From RGIG3009 sp964433065 (GTDB taxonomy: Bacteria; Bacillota; Clostridia; Oscillospirales; Acutalibacteraceae): a stretch of 51,590 bases of DNA. The translations under genes and the position numbers were made by a program. The stretch spans positions 1 to 51,590 of the forward strand of contig CAYSPZ010000004.1 in NCBI GenBank assembly GCA_964433065.1, written 5' to 3'. A model generated the notes under the pieces. The model saw only the letters and a list, made by a program, of their open reading frames with translations, was not told the DNA's origin and made no database searches. Position 1 is the stretch's first letter. Every line of letters begins with the position of its first letter. This document shows, in pieces, positions 42,195 to 51,231 of this stretch.

Positions 42195-42286
42195 CACACC
42201 TGCGGTGTGATGAGATACAAAGGCGGCAAGCCGCCTTTGATGATATACACGCTGACGCGTGATGATATACCATTGCTTTCGCAATG
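42195..42286. repeat. Array of four short hairpins joined by ATGATATAC-type linkers
   Basis: Four small palindromes (CACACC/GGTGTG, AAAGGCGG/CCGCCTTT, CACGC/GCGTG, CATTGC/GCAATG) follow one another, separated by TGATGAGATACA, TGATGATATACA and TGATGATATACC. The linkers are conserved while the stems all differ. Confidence 0.75.
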
Positions 42287-42290
42287 GATA

Positions 42291-42323
42291 AAAAAAGAAC
42301 GACTCGGTTGAGTCGTTCTTTTT
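42291..42323 (-). terminator. Terminator of tRNA-Ala
   Basis: A perfect 15-bp stem starting AAAAAAGAACGACTC with an AACC loop and a T-run begins directly after the CCA end of the tRNA on the minus strand. Confidence 0.85.
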
Positions 42324-42399
42324 TGGTGGAGACGAAGAGGATCGAACTCTCGACCTTACGGATGCGAACCGTACGCTCTCCCAGCTGAGCTACGCCCCC
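42324..42399 (-). tRNA. tRNA-Ala (anticodon CGC)
   Basis: The 76-nt gene folds as a complete cloverleaf: acceptor GGGGGCG with CGTCTCC, D arm GCTC/GAGC, anticodon stem TACGG/CCGTA with loop TTCGCAT, T arm GAGAG-TTCGATC-CTCTT, and an encoded ACCA end. The G3-U70 pair, the identity mark of alanine tRNAs, is present. It reads GCG codons. It borders the repeat-rich region with its 3' end facing it. Confidence 0.95.
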
Positions 42400-42405
42400 A
42401 TAGGA

Positions 42406-42443
42406 CCGTCAACCATTCTATCCCAAAAGTTGACGGTTGTCAA
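42406..42443 (-). promoter_or_regulatory. tRNA-Ala promoter within an inverted repeat
   Basis: On the minus strand TTGACA (42443-42438) and TAGAAT (42420-42415) are spaced by 17 bp. The -10 box lies between 8-bp arms CCGTCAAC (42406-42413) and GTTGACGG (42429-42436). Confidence 0.7.
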
Positions 42444-42462
42444 GTGGAAATCTCAAAAAATT

Positions 42463-43620
42463 TTAATGTTTCTTCAAAATCTCTTCATAACGGGTGTAAG
42501 CGCGTGCGACGGCATCTTCCCATGAGAGGTACAGATCTTTCCCGGCCTGAACGCCGACACGTTGTAACCGTTCGCGATCGGAAACCGCGGCGCAAACGGC
42601 ATCAGCACAGGATTGTACGTTTTCTCGGCACAGAAATGCCGATACGTTATGTACGGCACCTTCGGATGCACAACTGTTCTCAATCATCAGCGACGGGCAG
42701 TCGCAAGCCGCCGCTTCTTTTACGACGATACCGCAGGTGTCATAGGTGGAGGGGAAGAGGAACAGATCCGTCATACTGAAATATACGCGCAACCGTTCGC
42801 GGTCGCGGATCGCGCCCGTAAAGGTGGTCACCGACTGTAACGAACATTCGGCAGCGTACTCTTTGATATCCGGCAGATCGTACCCTTCGCCAATGAAAAA
42901 CGCGTGGAAGCGAAGACCGCCGTCGTGTAACATCTTCAACGAATCGAGGATCAAGCGGATATTTTTATACCACATCATTCTGCCGACGAACAGAAACACC
43001 GGAACGTCGGGGGAGAGATGATGTTCTTCCCGCAACGCATCGATCTGCGCTTGCGGCGCGCGTCCCGGTTGAAAATCGGTGCCGTTTTCCATTACGCGGC
43101 ATTCACCTTCGTACCCGATACGGCGCAGGTCTTCAATACAACCGCTCGTCACCACCCACACTTCGTCCACCGCGTTGACATTGTGGCGCAAAAACTCCAT
43201 CGCCACTTTTTTGGCGGGCGCGGTGGGTACACGTTTGGAGATATCAATATCGAATTTTGTATGATAGGTCAATACGGTAGGAACACCGGCAGAACGGTTG
43301 ATGTTATTTACGAGTACCGAAGAGGCAAACGGCGCGTGAATGTGCATAATATCGAAATTCTTATTGCGCAACCGCAGGATCGTTTCGGGATCGATCGCGA
43401 CACCTACCCGATACCCGAGCAACGCGCCGAACGGAATGGACGGATAACGAAACACCTCGTACGGGTAGTTGTCCTGCGCGTCGCGGTAATAAGGCGTTAC
43501 CACCGTGACGGGACAACCCATACGATGCAGATGATCGGCGTAATTTTTAACCGTATAGGCGACACCGTCAATGCACGGAGGAAACGAATCGTTGAATAAA
43601 CCTACCGAGAAATCTGCCAT
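42463..43620 (-). CDS. Glycosyltransferase family 4
   Basis: The 385-residue GT-B enzyme has the family-4 pattern: FNDSFPPCIDGVAYTVKNYADHL at the start, HIHAPFASSVLV near 95, FVGRMMWYKNIRLILDSL near 212 and the nucleotide-sugar site FPSTYDTCGIVVKEAAACDCP near 300. It resembles lipid glucosyltransferases that make mono- or diglucosyl-diacylglycerol, but the acceptor is not certain. It has its own promoter (TTGAAA-17-TAAAAT) and lies alone between tRNA-Ala and hprK, so it is not clearly tied to the polysaccharide locus. Confidence 0.88.
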   Translation of the reverse strand: MADFSVGLFNDSFPPCIDGVAYTVKNYADHLHRMGCPVTVVTPYYRDAQDNYPYEVFRYPSIPFGALLGYRVGVAIDPETILRLRNKNFDIMHIHAPFASSVLVNNINRSAGVPTVLTYHTKFDIDISKRVPTAPAKKVAMEFLRHNVNAVDEVWVVTSGCIEDLRRIGYEGECRVMENGTDFQPGRAPQAQIDALREEHHLSPDVPVFLFVGRMMWYKNIRLILDSLKMLHDGGLRFHAFFIGEGYDLPDIKEYAAECSLQSVTTFTGAIRDRERLRVYFSMTDLFLFPSTYDTCGIVVKEAAACDCPSLMIENSCASEGAVHNVSAFLCRENVQSCADAVCAAVSDRERLQRVGVQAGKDLYLSWEDAVARAYTRYEEILKKH

Positions 43621-43653
43621 TATCTCCCGTCCTTTCCGTAAAATTGTGTAATC

Positions 43654-43682
43654 ATTTTACAATATTTGTCCTTTTCTTTCAA
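43654..43682 (-). promoter_or_regulatory. Promoter of the family-4 glycosyltransferase
   Basis: On the minus strand TTGAAA (43682-43677), 17 bp, TAAAAT (43659-43654), 34 bp before the start at 43620. Confidence 0.65.
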
Positions 43683-43743
43683 TAGAAGAGCAAAAAAAAT
43701 TAAAAATTTTTACAAATGACTTTCATATTGAGAAAATATGCGA

Positions 43744-43749
43744 TATAAT
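43744..43749 (+). promoter_or_regulatory. -10 element for the hprK operon
   Basis: A consensus TATAAT lies 61 bp before the hprK ATG. The best -35 candidate at the right distance is only TTTCAT, so promoter strength is uncertain. Confidence 0.45.
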
Positions 43750-43809
43750 AGCAGATGGAATATTATGTATACGGATACCCATTCCGTTTTATCAGGAGGG
43801 AACGACCTT

Positions 43810-44781
43810 ATGCAACAAACATACTCGGTAACACTGGACAATATTATAAAAGAACATACGCTTGAAACGGTATATATGCCCGAAAACGGCGAACAACAGA
43901 CCATTCACAGTAACGACGTTAACCGTCCCGGCTTGGTACTGTCCGGTTACTTGCAATATTTTGATAACGATCGCATACAAATATTGGGTAAAAGCGAATT
44001 CGCTTATCTGGAATCGTTGGACAAAGAACTGCGTGACGTGCGCTTACACGATTTTCTTTCTCAACGACCGCCGATGATCGTGGTCACCCGCAACCTGGAA
44101 GTGATTCCCGAACTACTTCACTATTGCCGCGAATACGAGGTACCGTTGCTGCGTACGTCGGATACCACGTCGGTATTCATTGCGACGCTTATCGCATACC
44201 TGAACGTGCAACTCGCGCCCCGCGTGACGCGACACGGCGTATTTGTGGAAGTCTACGGCGAAGGTATCCTGTTGGTGGGCGACAGCGGTGTCGGTAAAAG
44301 TGAGACCGCTATTGAATTGGTTAAGCGCGGACACCGTCTGATCGCAGACGATGCGGTAGAGATCCGTCGAGTATCCTCCAAAACATTGGTCGGCTCGGCT
44401 CCTGATAACATCCGCCACTTCATCGAGTTGCGCGGTATCGGTATCGTCAACGCCCGCCGCCTGTTCGGTATCGGTTCGGTCAAGGTGACCGAAAAGATCG
44501 ATATGGCGATCCAACTCGAACAGTGGGACAGTCAAAAAACATATGACCGTATCGGTCTTGAAAATCGATATATGGATATCTTAGGAAACACCGTCCCGAT
44601 GTTGACCATTCCCGTGAAACCCGGACGAAATCTGGCAATGATCATCGAAGTTGCCGCGATGAACAACCGTCAAAAACGGATGGGATACAACGCCGCCGAA
44701 GAATTGATGCGCAATCTGGGTATGGACGACAACGAGTTGCAAATGCTCAGTGCCGACACCAGCGATTACGAGTTGTTTTGA
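43810..44781 (+). CDS. hprK: HPr kinase/phosphorylase
   Basis: HprK phosphorylates Ser46 of HPr and reverses it, controlling carbon catabolite repression. The 323-residue protein has the N-terminal domain with LYVTRNLEVIPELL-like text, the P-loop VGDSGVGKSETAIELVKRGHRLIADDAVEI near residue 153, and the C-terminal signature IIEVAAMNNRQKRMGYNAAEEL near 277. The ATG at 43810 follows CAGGAGGGAACGACCTT; the frame is open further upstream across the promoter. It leads the operon hprK-murB-whiA-dnaE. Confidence 0.96.
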   Translation: MQQTYSVTLDNIIKEHTLETVYMPENGEQQTIHSNDVNRPGLVLSGYLQYFDNDRIQILGKSEFAYLESLDKELRDVRLHDFLSQRPPMIVVTRNLEVIPELLHYCREYEVPLLRTSDTTSVFIATLIAYLNVQLAPRVTRHGVFVEVYGEGILLVGDSGVGKSETAIELVKRGHRLIADDAVEIRRVSSKTLVGSAPDNIRHFIELRGIGIVNARRLFGIGSVKVTEKIDMAIQLEQWDSQKTYDRIGLENRYMDILGNTVPMLTIPVKPGRNLAMIIEVAAMNNRQKRMGYNAAEELMRNLGMDDNELQMLSADTSDYELF

Positions 44782-44798
44782 GAATGGGAGAGAGTTTC

Positions 44799-45701
44799 GT
44801 GCTCAACGTAGAAATAGCCGAAAACTTAAAACGTATTGGTTGCCGTGTATCCGAACAGGAACCGATGTCCGCTCACACGTCGTTTCACATCGGCGGTGCG
44901 GCGGATATATTCGCGCAAGCGGATACCGAAACGACATTGCAGAGCAGCATTGCCTTTTGCCGTGAAAACAATATTCTGTTTTTCGTGATCGGTAACGGTT
45001 CTAACCTGCTCGTCAGTGACGACGGGATCGCCGGCGTCGTGTTACAGTATACCGACCCGTCAATTTGCGTGACCGATACGCATATTACCGTTTCGGCAGG
45101 GGTGTCGGTCGGCAAACTGTGCCTTACTGCGTGTCAATACGGGTTATCGGGGTTGGAATTTGCTTTCGGTATTCCCGGCACGGTTGGCGGCGGCATCTAT
45201 ATGAACGCCGGTGCTTACGGCGGTCAACTGTCCGATACGTTGGCGTCGGTCAAAGTGTTGAACGAAAACGGCGCACTCGAACGTTTATCGGTATCCGAAC
45301 TGAACCTCGGTTATCGTCACAGCGTATTAATGGAACGACGGTTAATGGTGCTGGAAGCCGAATTTTTGCTGACGCGCGACGATCCGCAGACAATCCGCGC
45401 TCGTATGGACGATTTTCTCAACCGTCGCCGCGATAAACAACCGCTCGAATACCCGAGCGCGGGCAGTTTCTTTAAACGTCCTGTAGGGCATTTTGCGGGC
45501 GCGTTGATCGAACAAAGCGGTCTGAAAGGGTTTGCGGTCGGTGACGCGCAGGTCAGCGAAAAACACGCGGGTTTCGTGATCAATCGCGGACAGGCGACCT
45601 GCGCGGATATTCTTGCGTTATCGGATCACGTGCAAACGACCGTCTTACAAAAGTTCGGCGTAACGCTTGAACGGGAAGTACAGTTGATCGGAAGGTTTTA
45701 A
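44799..45701 (+). CDS. murB: UDP-N-acetylenolpyruvoylglucosamine reductase
   Basis: MurB reduces the enolpyruvyl group to make UDP-MurNAc for peptidoglycan, using FAD and NADPH. The 300-residue protein shows the FAD domain HTSFHIGGAADIF near residue 26, GNGSNLLVSDDGI near 65, GLEFAFGIPGTVGGGIYMNAGAYGG near 113, and the type I catalytic end YRHSVLM, PSAGSFFKRP and EKHAGFVIN. The GTG at 44799 is chosen because GGGAGAG stands 6-7 nt before it; an ATG at 44784 has no site. The gene starts 17 bp after hprK. Confidence 0.95.
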   Translation: MLNVEIAENLKRIGCRVSEQEPMSAHTSFHIGGAADIFAQADTETTLQSSIAFCRENNILFFVIGNGSNLLVSDDGIAGVVLQYTDPSICVTDTHITVSAGVSVGKLCLTACQYGLSGLEFAFGIPGTVGGGIYMNAGAYGGQLSDTLASVKVLNENGALERLSVSELNLGYRHSVLMERRLMVLEAEFLLTRDDPQTIRARMDDFLNRRRDKQPLEYPSAGSFFKRPVGHFAGALIEQSGLKGFAVGDAQVSEKHAGFVINRGQATCADILALSDHVQTTVLQKFGVTLEREVQLIGRF

Positions 45702-45703
45702 CT

Positions 45704-46591
45704 ATGTCCTTTTCATCGGATATCAAGGCAGAATTGGCTGCTATCCAAAACGAAACAGCGTGTTGCGACGCGGCACAACTGTACGGTATGTTGGAATTCG
45801 GCAGATCCTTTTCCAAAAACGGGATCGCGTTACAGACCGAAAGCCGTGACGTGATCACGCGGTTTTCGCAACTGCTCCATACCGTTTGCCGCGTAACGGC
45901 AGATACCACACCGTCGGACAAGCCGGGCCTGCAAACGGCATCGGTTCCTGCGGCGCGTTGTGAAACGGTGATGGAACGCTTCGGACACGGGAATGAGATC
46001 ACCAAACGGCTCAACCGTTCCAACTTGGATTGCGATACCTGTGCGTACGCATACTTGCGCGGCGCGTTTCTGGCTTGCGGCGCGGTCACCAATCCACAGG
46101 TAGATTATCACCTTGAATTCAACGTTCCGTATTACAATCTCAGTCACGACCTGATGACCCTAATGGGGGAGATCGGGCTGCTTGCTAAATGCGTCAAGCG
46201 TAAAGGCAACTACGTCATCTATTTTAAAGAAAGCGAACAGATCGAAGATTGTCTGACGATGATGGGCGCCGTTTCTGCGTCGCTTGAACTGATGAACGTG
46301 AAAATGATCAAGAGCATTCGCAACACGGTCAACCGTGTGGCGAACTGCGAAAGCGCCAATATCGGTAAAACGGTTGCGGCATCGGTGGCGCAGACGGAAG
46401 CGGTACGTCGTATCGAAAGCACCGTCGGGTTTGATGCGTTACCCGAAGAACTGCGGGATCTGTGCCGCTTGCGCTTGGAATTTCCCGAATATTCTCTGCG
46501 TGATCTCGGCGAAGCACTCAACCCGCCCATCAGTCGGTCGGGCGTCAACCACCGTTTTCAACGAATCCTTGAAATTGCAGAATCTTTATAA
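45704..46591 (+). CDS. whiA: Sporulation/cell-division regulator WhiA
   Basis: WhiA joins a degenerate LAGLIDADG homing-endonuclease fold to a C-terminal helix-turn-helix; it is required for sporulation septation in Streptomyces and affects division and chromosome segregation in Bacillus. The 295-residue product begins with MSFSSDIKAELAAIQNETACC and has YLRGAFLACGAVTNP near residue 110, the paired MLEFGRSFS region, and an ending LRDLGEALNPPISRSGVNHRFQRI that is the HTH. It starts 2 bp after murB, with GGAAGG inside the murB end. In many Clostridia rapZ and yvcK lie between murB and whiA; they are absent here. Confidence 0.95.
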   Translation: MSFSSDIKAELAAIQNETACCDAAQLYGMLEFGRSFSKNGIALQTESRDVITRFSQLLHTVCRVTADTTPSDKPGLQTASVPAARCETVMERFGHGNEITKRLNRSNLDCDTCAYAYLRGAFLACGAVTNPQVDYHLEFNVPYYNLSHDLMTLMGEIGLLAKCVKRKGNYVIYFKESEQIEDCLTMMGAVSASLELMNVKMIKSIRNTVNRVANCESANIGKTVAASVAQTEAVRRIESTVGFDALPEELRDLCRLRLEFPEYSLRDLGEALNPPISRSGVNHRFQRILEIAESL

Positions 46592-46602
46592 GGAGTATCG
46601 GT

Positions 46603-49600
46603 ATGTCTTTTGTCCACCTCCACGTGCATAGCGAATACAGCCTGTTAGACGGCGCTTGTCGTCTGAACGGGCTTTTATCACGTGTGCGCGAACTGGGACA
46701 AACCGCCGTGGCGGTTACCGATCACGGGGTAATGTACGCGTTGGCGGAATTTTATAAAGCCGCCAAAAAAGAGGGGATACACCCGATTTTGGGGTGTGAA
46801 GTCTACGTCGCGGCGCGTACGCGCCACGATAAAGTACACGGTTTGGATAACACCCACCATCACTTGGTGTTGCTATGCGAAAACGACGTCGGTTACGCGA
46901 ACTTGGTACGGCTGGTTTCCGCCGCATGGACAGACGGATTTTACGGGAAACCGCGGGTCGATCGTGAACTGCTTGAACGCCATCACGAAGGGCTGATCGC
47001 TCTGTCCGCTTGTCTGGCGGGCGAGATCCCCTCGGCACTTCGCAATAACGAATACGACCGTGCAAAACGGATCGCACTCGAATACCGCGCATTGTTCGGC
47101 GCGGATAACTTTTTTCTCGAATTACAGGACCACGGGTTGGCAGAACAACGCGCGGTCAACGAAGGGATCTTACGCATCTGCCGCGAAACGGGTATTCCGC
47201 CCGTCTGCACCAATGACGCTCACTATCTGACGAAAGAAGACGCGCAGATGCAAAAAGTGTTGTTGTGTATTCAGACCAACACCACGGTGGACGAGCCCAA
47301 CCCGATCGCGTTTGAAACGGATGAATTCTATATCAAATCCGAACAGGAAATGCGCGACTTGTTCGCTTATTGTCAAGAAGCGGTGGATAATACCGCACGC
47401 ATCGCGGCGCGTTGCCGGGTGGAACTGGAGTTCGGCAAAACGAAACTCCCTCATTTTGAGGCACCCGGCGGGGACAGTTACGCCTATTTCCGCAAACAAT
47501 GCTACGAGGGATTGTATCGGCATTACGGCGATACACCCGATCCGTCGATCGTGGAACGGCTGGAATACGAGTTGGCGACCATTCGAAAGATGGGTTATGT
47601 CGACTATTATCTGATCGTCAACGATTTCGTACAGTATGCCAAATCGCACGATATTCCCGTCGGTCCCGGACGTGGTTCGGGTGCGGGCAGTTTATGCGCG
47701 TATTGTATCGGGATCACCGGTATCGACCCGATCAAATATCAGTTGTTGTTTGAACGGTTCTTAAACCCCGAACGAGTCAGTATGCCCGATTTCGATATCG
47801 ATTTCTGTAACGAAAAACGTCAACAGGTCATCGATTACGTGATACGCAAATACGGGGAAGACCACGTTGCACAGATCGTGACCTTTGGAACGTTGGCGGC
47901 GCGTGCCGCCATTCGCGACGTTGCAAGGGCGCTCGGTCTGCCGTATGCCGTAGGGGATGCGGTAGCCAAAAAAGTACCGTGGGAATTGAATATGACCCTT
48001 GCTAAGGCACTGGAACAGTCAAAAGACCTGCAAGAGATGTACCGTTCGGACGATGCGGTGCGTCGACTGATCGATATGGCGCAAAAGGTCGAGGGAATGC
48101 CGCGCCATGCGTCGACCCACGCGGCGGGTGTGGTCATCACGGCAAAACCCGTGTCCGAATACGTACCGTTATGTGTCAACGGGGATCTGGTAGCGACCCA
48201 GTATACGATGACCACGCTCGAAGAACTGGGATTGTTGAAGATGGATTTCTTGGGGTTGCGTAACCTGACGGTGATCGATGATGCCCAAAAAATGATACAA
48301 AAACACCGACACGATTTTGATATTCGACAGATCCCACTCGATGAACAACGAGTATATAAGATGTTGTCGCAGGGGAACAGTAACGGTGTGTTTCAGTTTG
48401 AATCGGCGGGTATGCGACGGGTGTTGACCCAACTCAAACCCGACGCATTTGAAGACCTGATTGCGGTGATCTCTCTGTTCCGACCGGGACCGATGGATTC
48501 CATTCCGCGTTACATCGAAAACCGTCACCATCCCGAACGGGTCACCTATAAACACGAACGGTTACGACCGATCCTCAACGTGACCTACGGCTGTATCGTC
48601 TATCAGGAACAGGTGATGCAGATATTCCGTGAACTGGCGGGGTATTCGCTCGGCAGAGCGGATCTGGTGCGTCGCGCCATGTCTAAGAAAAAGCACGACG
48701 TGATGCAAAAAGAACGAGAGATCTTCGTTCACGGATTGGTGGACGAGAACGGTACCGTACAGGTGGAAGGTTGCGTCCGCCGCGGTGTCAGTGAAGCGGT
48801 CGCCAACGATGTGTTTGATGAGATGGCATCCTTTGCGTCCTATGCGTTCAATAAATCTCACGCCGCCGCCTATGCGTTGGTTGCATACCAGACGGCGTAT
48901 TTAAAAGCGTTATACCCTAAAGAATATATGGCGGCACTGCTTACCAGCGTTCTGGACAGCGGTAAAGTTGCCGGCTATATCGGCGAATGTGAACGGTTGC
49001 GTATTCGTGTATTACCCCCGTCGGTCAACGAGAGCGGGTCGGGATTTACCGTTTGCGGCAACGACATTCGTTTCGGTCTGTTGGCGATCAAAAACGTCGG
49101 TCGCGGTCTGATCAACGCGTTGATCGCGGAACGCGAGGAGAACGGCAAGTTCAGCGGCTTCTATGCGTTCTGTGAACGTATGTCCCGTAACCGCGAGTTT
49201 AACCGTCGTTCGGTGGAAAGTTTTATCCGATGCGGCGCGTTGGATGGGATGGGCGCTAACCGTCGCCAGATGTTGGAAGTATTTCCGCTGGTTCTGGATG
49301 CGTTGGACGGTGTCAACCGTCGCAGTATGGACGGACAGATGGATCTGTTTGCCGAAGCGTCGGAATCGTTTAACAGCGAGCCGCCGTTGCCGCCTGTGGA
49401 AGAGTTTCCGTACGAGGAACTGTTAGCGATGGAAAAGGAAATATCGGGTCTGTACCTCACGGGAAATCCGATGAAACCGTATACGGCATTACACGAACGA
49501 TTAAATGCCGCGCGCATTGACAATATTTTGAATGCGTGTGATCCGTCGGCGGCAGACGAGAAAGCCGAGTACCGCGACGGTCAAACGGTGACGTTGCTCG

Positions 49601-50133
49601 GTATGCTTGACCGTCTGCAGATGAAGTCTACCCGCAACAATACGCAGATGGCATACGCGCGTCTGGAAGATATGTACGGTTCGATCGAACTCGTACTGTT
49701 TTCGCGCGTATTGGAACAATATCGCTCGTTACTTCGCAACGGTCAGGTACTGATCGTGCGGGGAAAACTCAGCGTAAGAGAAGAGGAAGAACCGAGTATT
49801 TTGGTCGGTTCGGTTGAGATCGCACCGAAACCTACGGAAGCGTCGGCGATATCGACCCCTGTAAAAACGGTTGAAAGTCAACCGCAACGACCGATCGCAA
49901 ACGGTAAGAATAACGGTCTGTACCTGCGGTTACCGTCGCTTGACTGTGCGCAATGGCGACAGGTGAAAAAACTGTTGCGCGTTTTTGACGGGTCGACCCC
50001 TGTTTACCTGCGGTTGACCGATACGGGGAAAATGATGCGCACGCCGTCAGAGTTGTGGATCGCACCCGAAACGGTTTTGATCGACGAGTTGAAACGGGCG
50101 ATAGGACAGGAAAATGTTGCTTGTATATGGTAA
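46603..50133 (+). CDS. dnaE: DNA polymerase III subunit alpha
   Basis: The 1176-residue replicative polymerase has a PHP domain with its metal ligands intact (FVHLHVHSEYSLLDG at residue 2, VTDHGVMYAL, ELQDHG, NDAHYL near 206), the palm with GPGRGSGAGS near 353 and the catalytic PDFDIDF near 395, fingers with FRPGPMDSIPRYIENRHHP near 627, helix-hairpin-helix repeats, and a C-terminal OB domain from about residue 990 (VTLLGMLDRLQMK). It is the DnaE1-like type. The start follows TAAGGAGTATCGGT. In this operon it follows whiA by 11 bp, a conserved Firmicutes neighbourhood. Confidence 0.97.
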   Translation: MSFVHLHVHSEYSLLDGACRLNGLLSRVRELGQTAVAVTDHGVMYALAEFYKAAKKEGIHPILGCEVYVAARTRHDKVHGLDNTHHHLVLLCENDVGYANLVRLVSAAWTDGFYGKPRVDRELLERHHEGLIALSACLAGEIPSALRNNEYDRAKRIALEYRALFGADNFFLELQDHGLAEQRAVNEGILRICRETGIPPVCTNDAHYLTKEDAQMQKVLLCIQTNTTVDEPNPIAFETDEFYIKSEQEMRDLFAYCQEAVDNTARIAARCRVELEFGKTKLPHFEAPGGDSYAYFRKQCYEGLYRHYGDTPDPSIVERLEYELATIRKMGYVDYYLIVNDFVQYAKSHDIPVGPGRGSGAGSLCAYCIGITGIDPIKYQLLFERFLNPERVSMPDFDIDFCNEKRQQVIDYVIRKYGEDHVAQIVTFGTLAARAAIRDVARALGLPYAVGDAVAKKVPWELNMTLAKALEQSKDLQEMYRSDDAVRRLIDMAQKVEGMPRHASTHAAGVVITAKPVSEYVPLCVNGDLVATQYTMTTLEELGLLKMDFLGLRNLTVIDDAQKMIQKHRHDFDIRQIPLDEQRVYKMLSQGNSNGVFQFESAGMRRVLTQLKPDAFEDLIAVISLFRPGPMDSIPRYIENRHHPERVTYKHERLRPILNVTYGCIVYQEQVMQIFRELAGYSLGRADLVRRAMSKKKHDVMQKEREIFVHGLVDENGTVQVEGCVRRGVSEAVANDVFDEMASFASYAFNKSHAAAYALVAYQTAYLKALYPKEYMAALLTSVLDSGKVAGYIGECERLRIRVLPPSVNESGSGFTVCGNDIRFGLLAIKNVGRGLINALIAEREENGKFSGFYAFCERMSRNREFNRRSVESFIRCGALDGMGANRRQMLEVFPLVLDALDGVNRRSMDGQMDLFAEASESFNSEPPLPPVEEFPYEELLAMEKEISGLYLTGNPMKPYTALHERLNAARIDNILNACDPSAADEKAEYRDGQTVTLLGMLDRLQMKSTRNNTQMAYARLEDMYGSIELVLFSRVLEQYRSLLRNGQVLIVRGKLSVREEEEPSILVGSVEIAPKPTEASAISTPVKTVESQPQRPIANGKNNGLYLRLPSLDCAQWRQVKKLLRVFDGSTPVYLRLTDTGKMMRTPSELWIAPETVLIDELKRAIGQENVACIW

Positions 50134-50179
50134 AATGTTGCAAAAAGGTCGCGTTTTTTATAAAAACGCAGATAAATCC

Positions 50180-50208
50180 TTGCTATTTGCCGAAACGCCG
50201 TATATAAT
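50180..50208 (+). promoter_or_regulatory. Promoter of pfkA
   Basis: TTGCTA (50180-50185), 17 bp, TATAAT (50203-50208), 37 bp before the pfkA start, so pfkA can be expressed apart from dnaE. Confidence 0.65.
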
Positions 50209-50244
50209 GGGTAATACTATTTTTTCAAAGGGGTATTTGAAACT

Positions 50245-51213
50245 ATGGCTATTAAGAAAATCGCGGTATTGACCAGCGGCGGTGACGCACCCGGTATGAA
50301 TGCCGCAGTACGTGCTGTTGTGCGTACTGCGCTCGGACGGGGCTTGGAGACCTATGGTGTATACCGTGGCTATAACGGATTGATCAACGGTGATGTTGAA
50401 CAATTAAATCTCCGCAGCGTGTCGGATATCATTCATCGCGGCGGTACGGCATTGTATACCGCGCGCAGTCCCGAATTCTGCACCGAAGCCGGTATGCAGA
50501 AAGCAGTGGATACCTGCCATCGTATCGGTATTGACGGTTTGGTGGTCATCGGCGGCGACGGTTCTTTCCGTGGTGCGCAGGATCTGACCAGACACGGTAT
50601 TCCGTGTGTCGGTATTCCCGGTACCATTGATAACGATATTGCGTGTTGCGAACGCACCATCGGTTACGATACCGCGCTCAACACCTGTATGAATATGATC
50701 GATAAACTGCGCGACACCTCCCAATCTCACGACCGTTGCAGTGTTGTGGAAGTAATGGGTCGTCACGCAGGTTATCTGGCGCTCAACGTCGGTATTGCTG
50801 TCGGTGCGACCACCATTTTGGTGCCCGAGATCCCGTATGATTTCCAAAAGGATATCATCGATCGGATGAAGAAGACATCCGCTACCGGCAAAAAACATTT
50901 CATCATCATCGTTGCGGAAGGCGTCGGTCACGTGATGGAATTGGCGGAAGAGATCGAAAAACAAACCGGTGTGGAATCCCGCGCGACCATTCTGGGTCAC
51001 GTACAACGCGGCGGCGACCCGACGGTTCGTGACCGCGTGCTCGCCAGTCGTCTGGGCAACTACGCGGTGGAATTATTGATCAACGGTAAGAGCAACCGCG
51101 TTGTAACGGTACAACACGATCGTATTACCGATTTCGATATCGAAGAAGCGTTACAGATGAAGAAACCTTTTGACAAGGAACTGTATCGGATCGCTCACGA
51201 AATTTCGATCTAA
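50245..51213 (+). CDS. pfkA: ATP-dependent 6-phosphofructokinase
   Basis: PfkA phosphorylates fructose-6-phosphate to the 1,6-bisphosphate, the committed step of glycolysis. The 322-residue length and motifs fit the bacterial allosteric type: TSGGDAPGMNAAVRAV near residue 9, IGGDGSFRGAQDL near 102 (Gly at the ATP-selective position), the catalytic PGTIDND near 124 and VEVMGRHAGYLAL near 164. AAAGGGG precedes the ATG, and it has its own promoter. It follows dnaE in the same orientation, as in many clostridia. Confidence 0.97.
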   Translation: MAIKKIAVLTSGGDAPGMNAAVRAVVRTALGRGLETYGVYRGYNGLINGDVEQLNLRSVSDIIHRGGTALYTARSPEFCTEAGMQKAVDTCHRIGIDGLVVIGGDGSFRGAQDLTRHGIPCVGIPGTIDNDIACCERTIGYDTALNTCMNMIDKLRDTSQSHDRCSVVEVMGRHAGYLALNVGIAVGATTILVPEIPYDFQKDIIDRMKKTSATGKKHFIIIVAEGVGHVMELAEEIEKQTGVESRATILGHVQRGGDPTVRDRVLASRLGNYAVELLINGKSNRVVTVQHDRITDFDIEEALQMKKPFDKELYRIAHEISI

Positions 51214-51231
51214 ATTTTTGCGATTTACCTA

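Noticed and set aside
41927..42262. Open frame of 111 codons
   Set aside because: It runs through palindromes E4 and E5 and the hairpin array, with no ribosome site and no recognisable product.
41494..42286. CRISPR array
   Set aside because: Repeats are too few and irregular, the spaced units are self-complementary rather than unique spacers, and no cas gene is present.
39276..42324. tRNA-directed att duplication
   Set aside because: I looked for a second copy of the tRNA-Ala 3' end near the left border of the island and found none.
50150..50170. Hairpin GCGTTTTT-TAT-AAAAACGC as a dnaE terminator
   Set aside because: The stem is AT-rich and lacks a separate T-run, so terminator function is doubtful.
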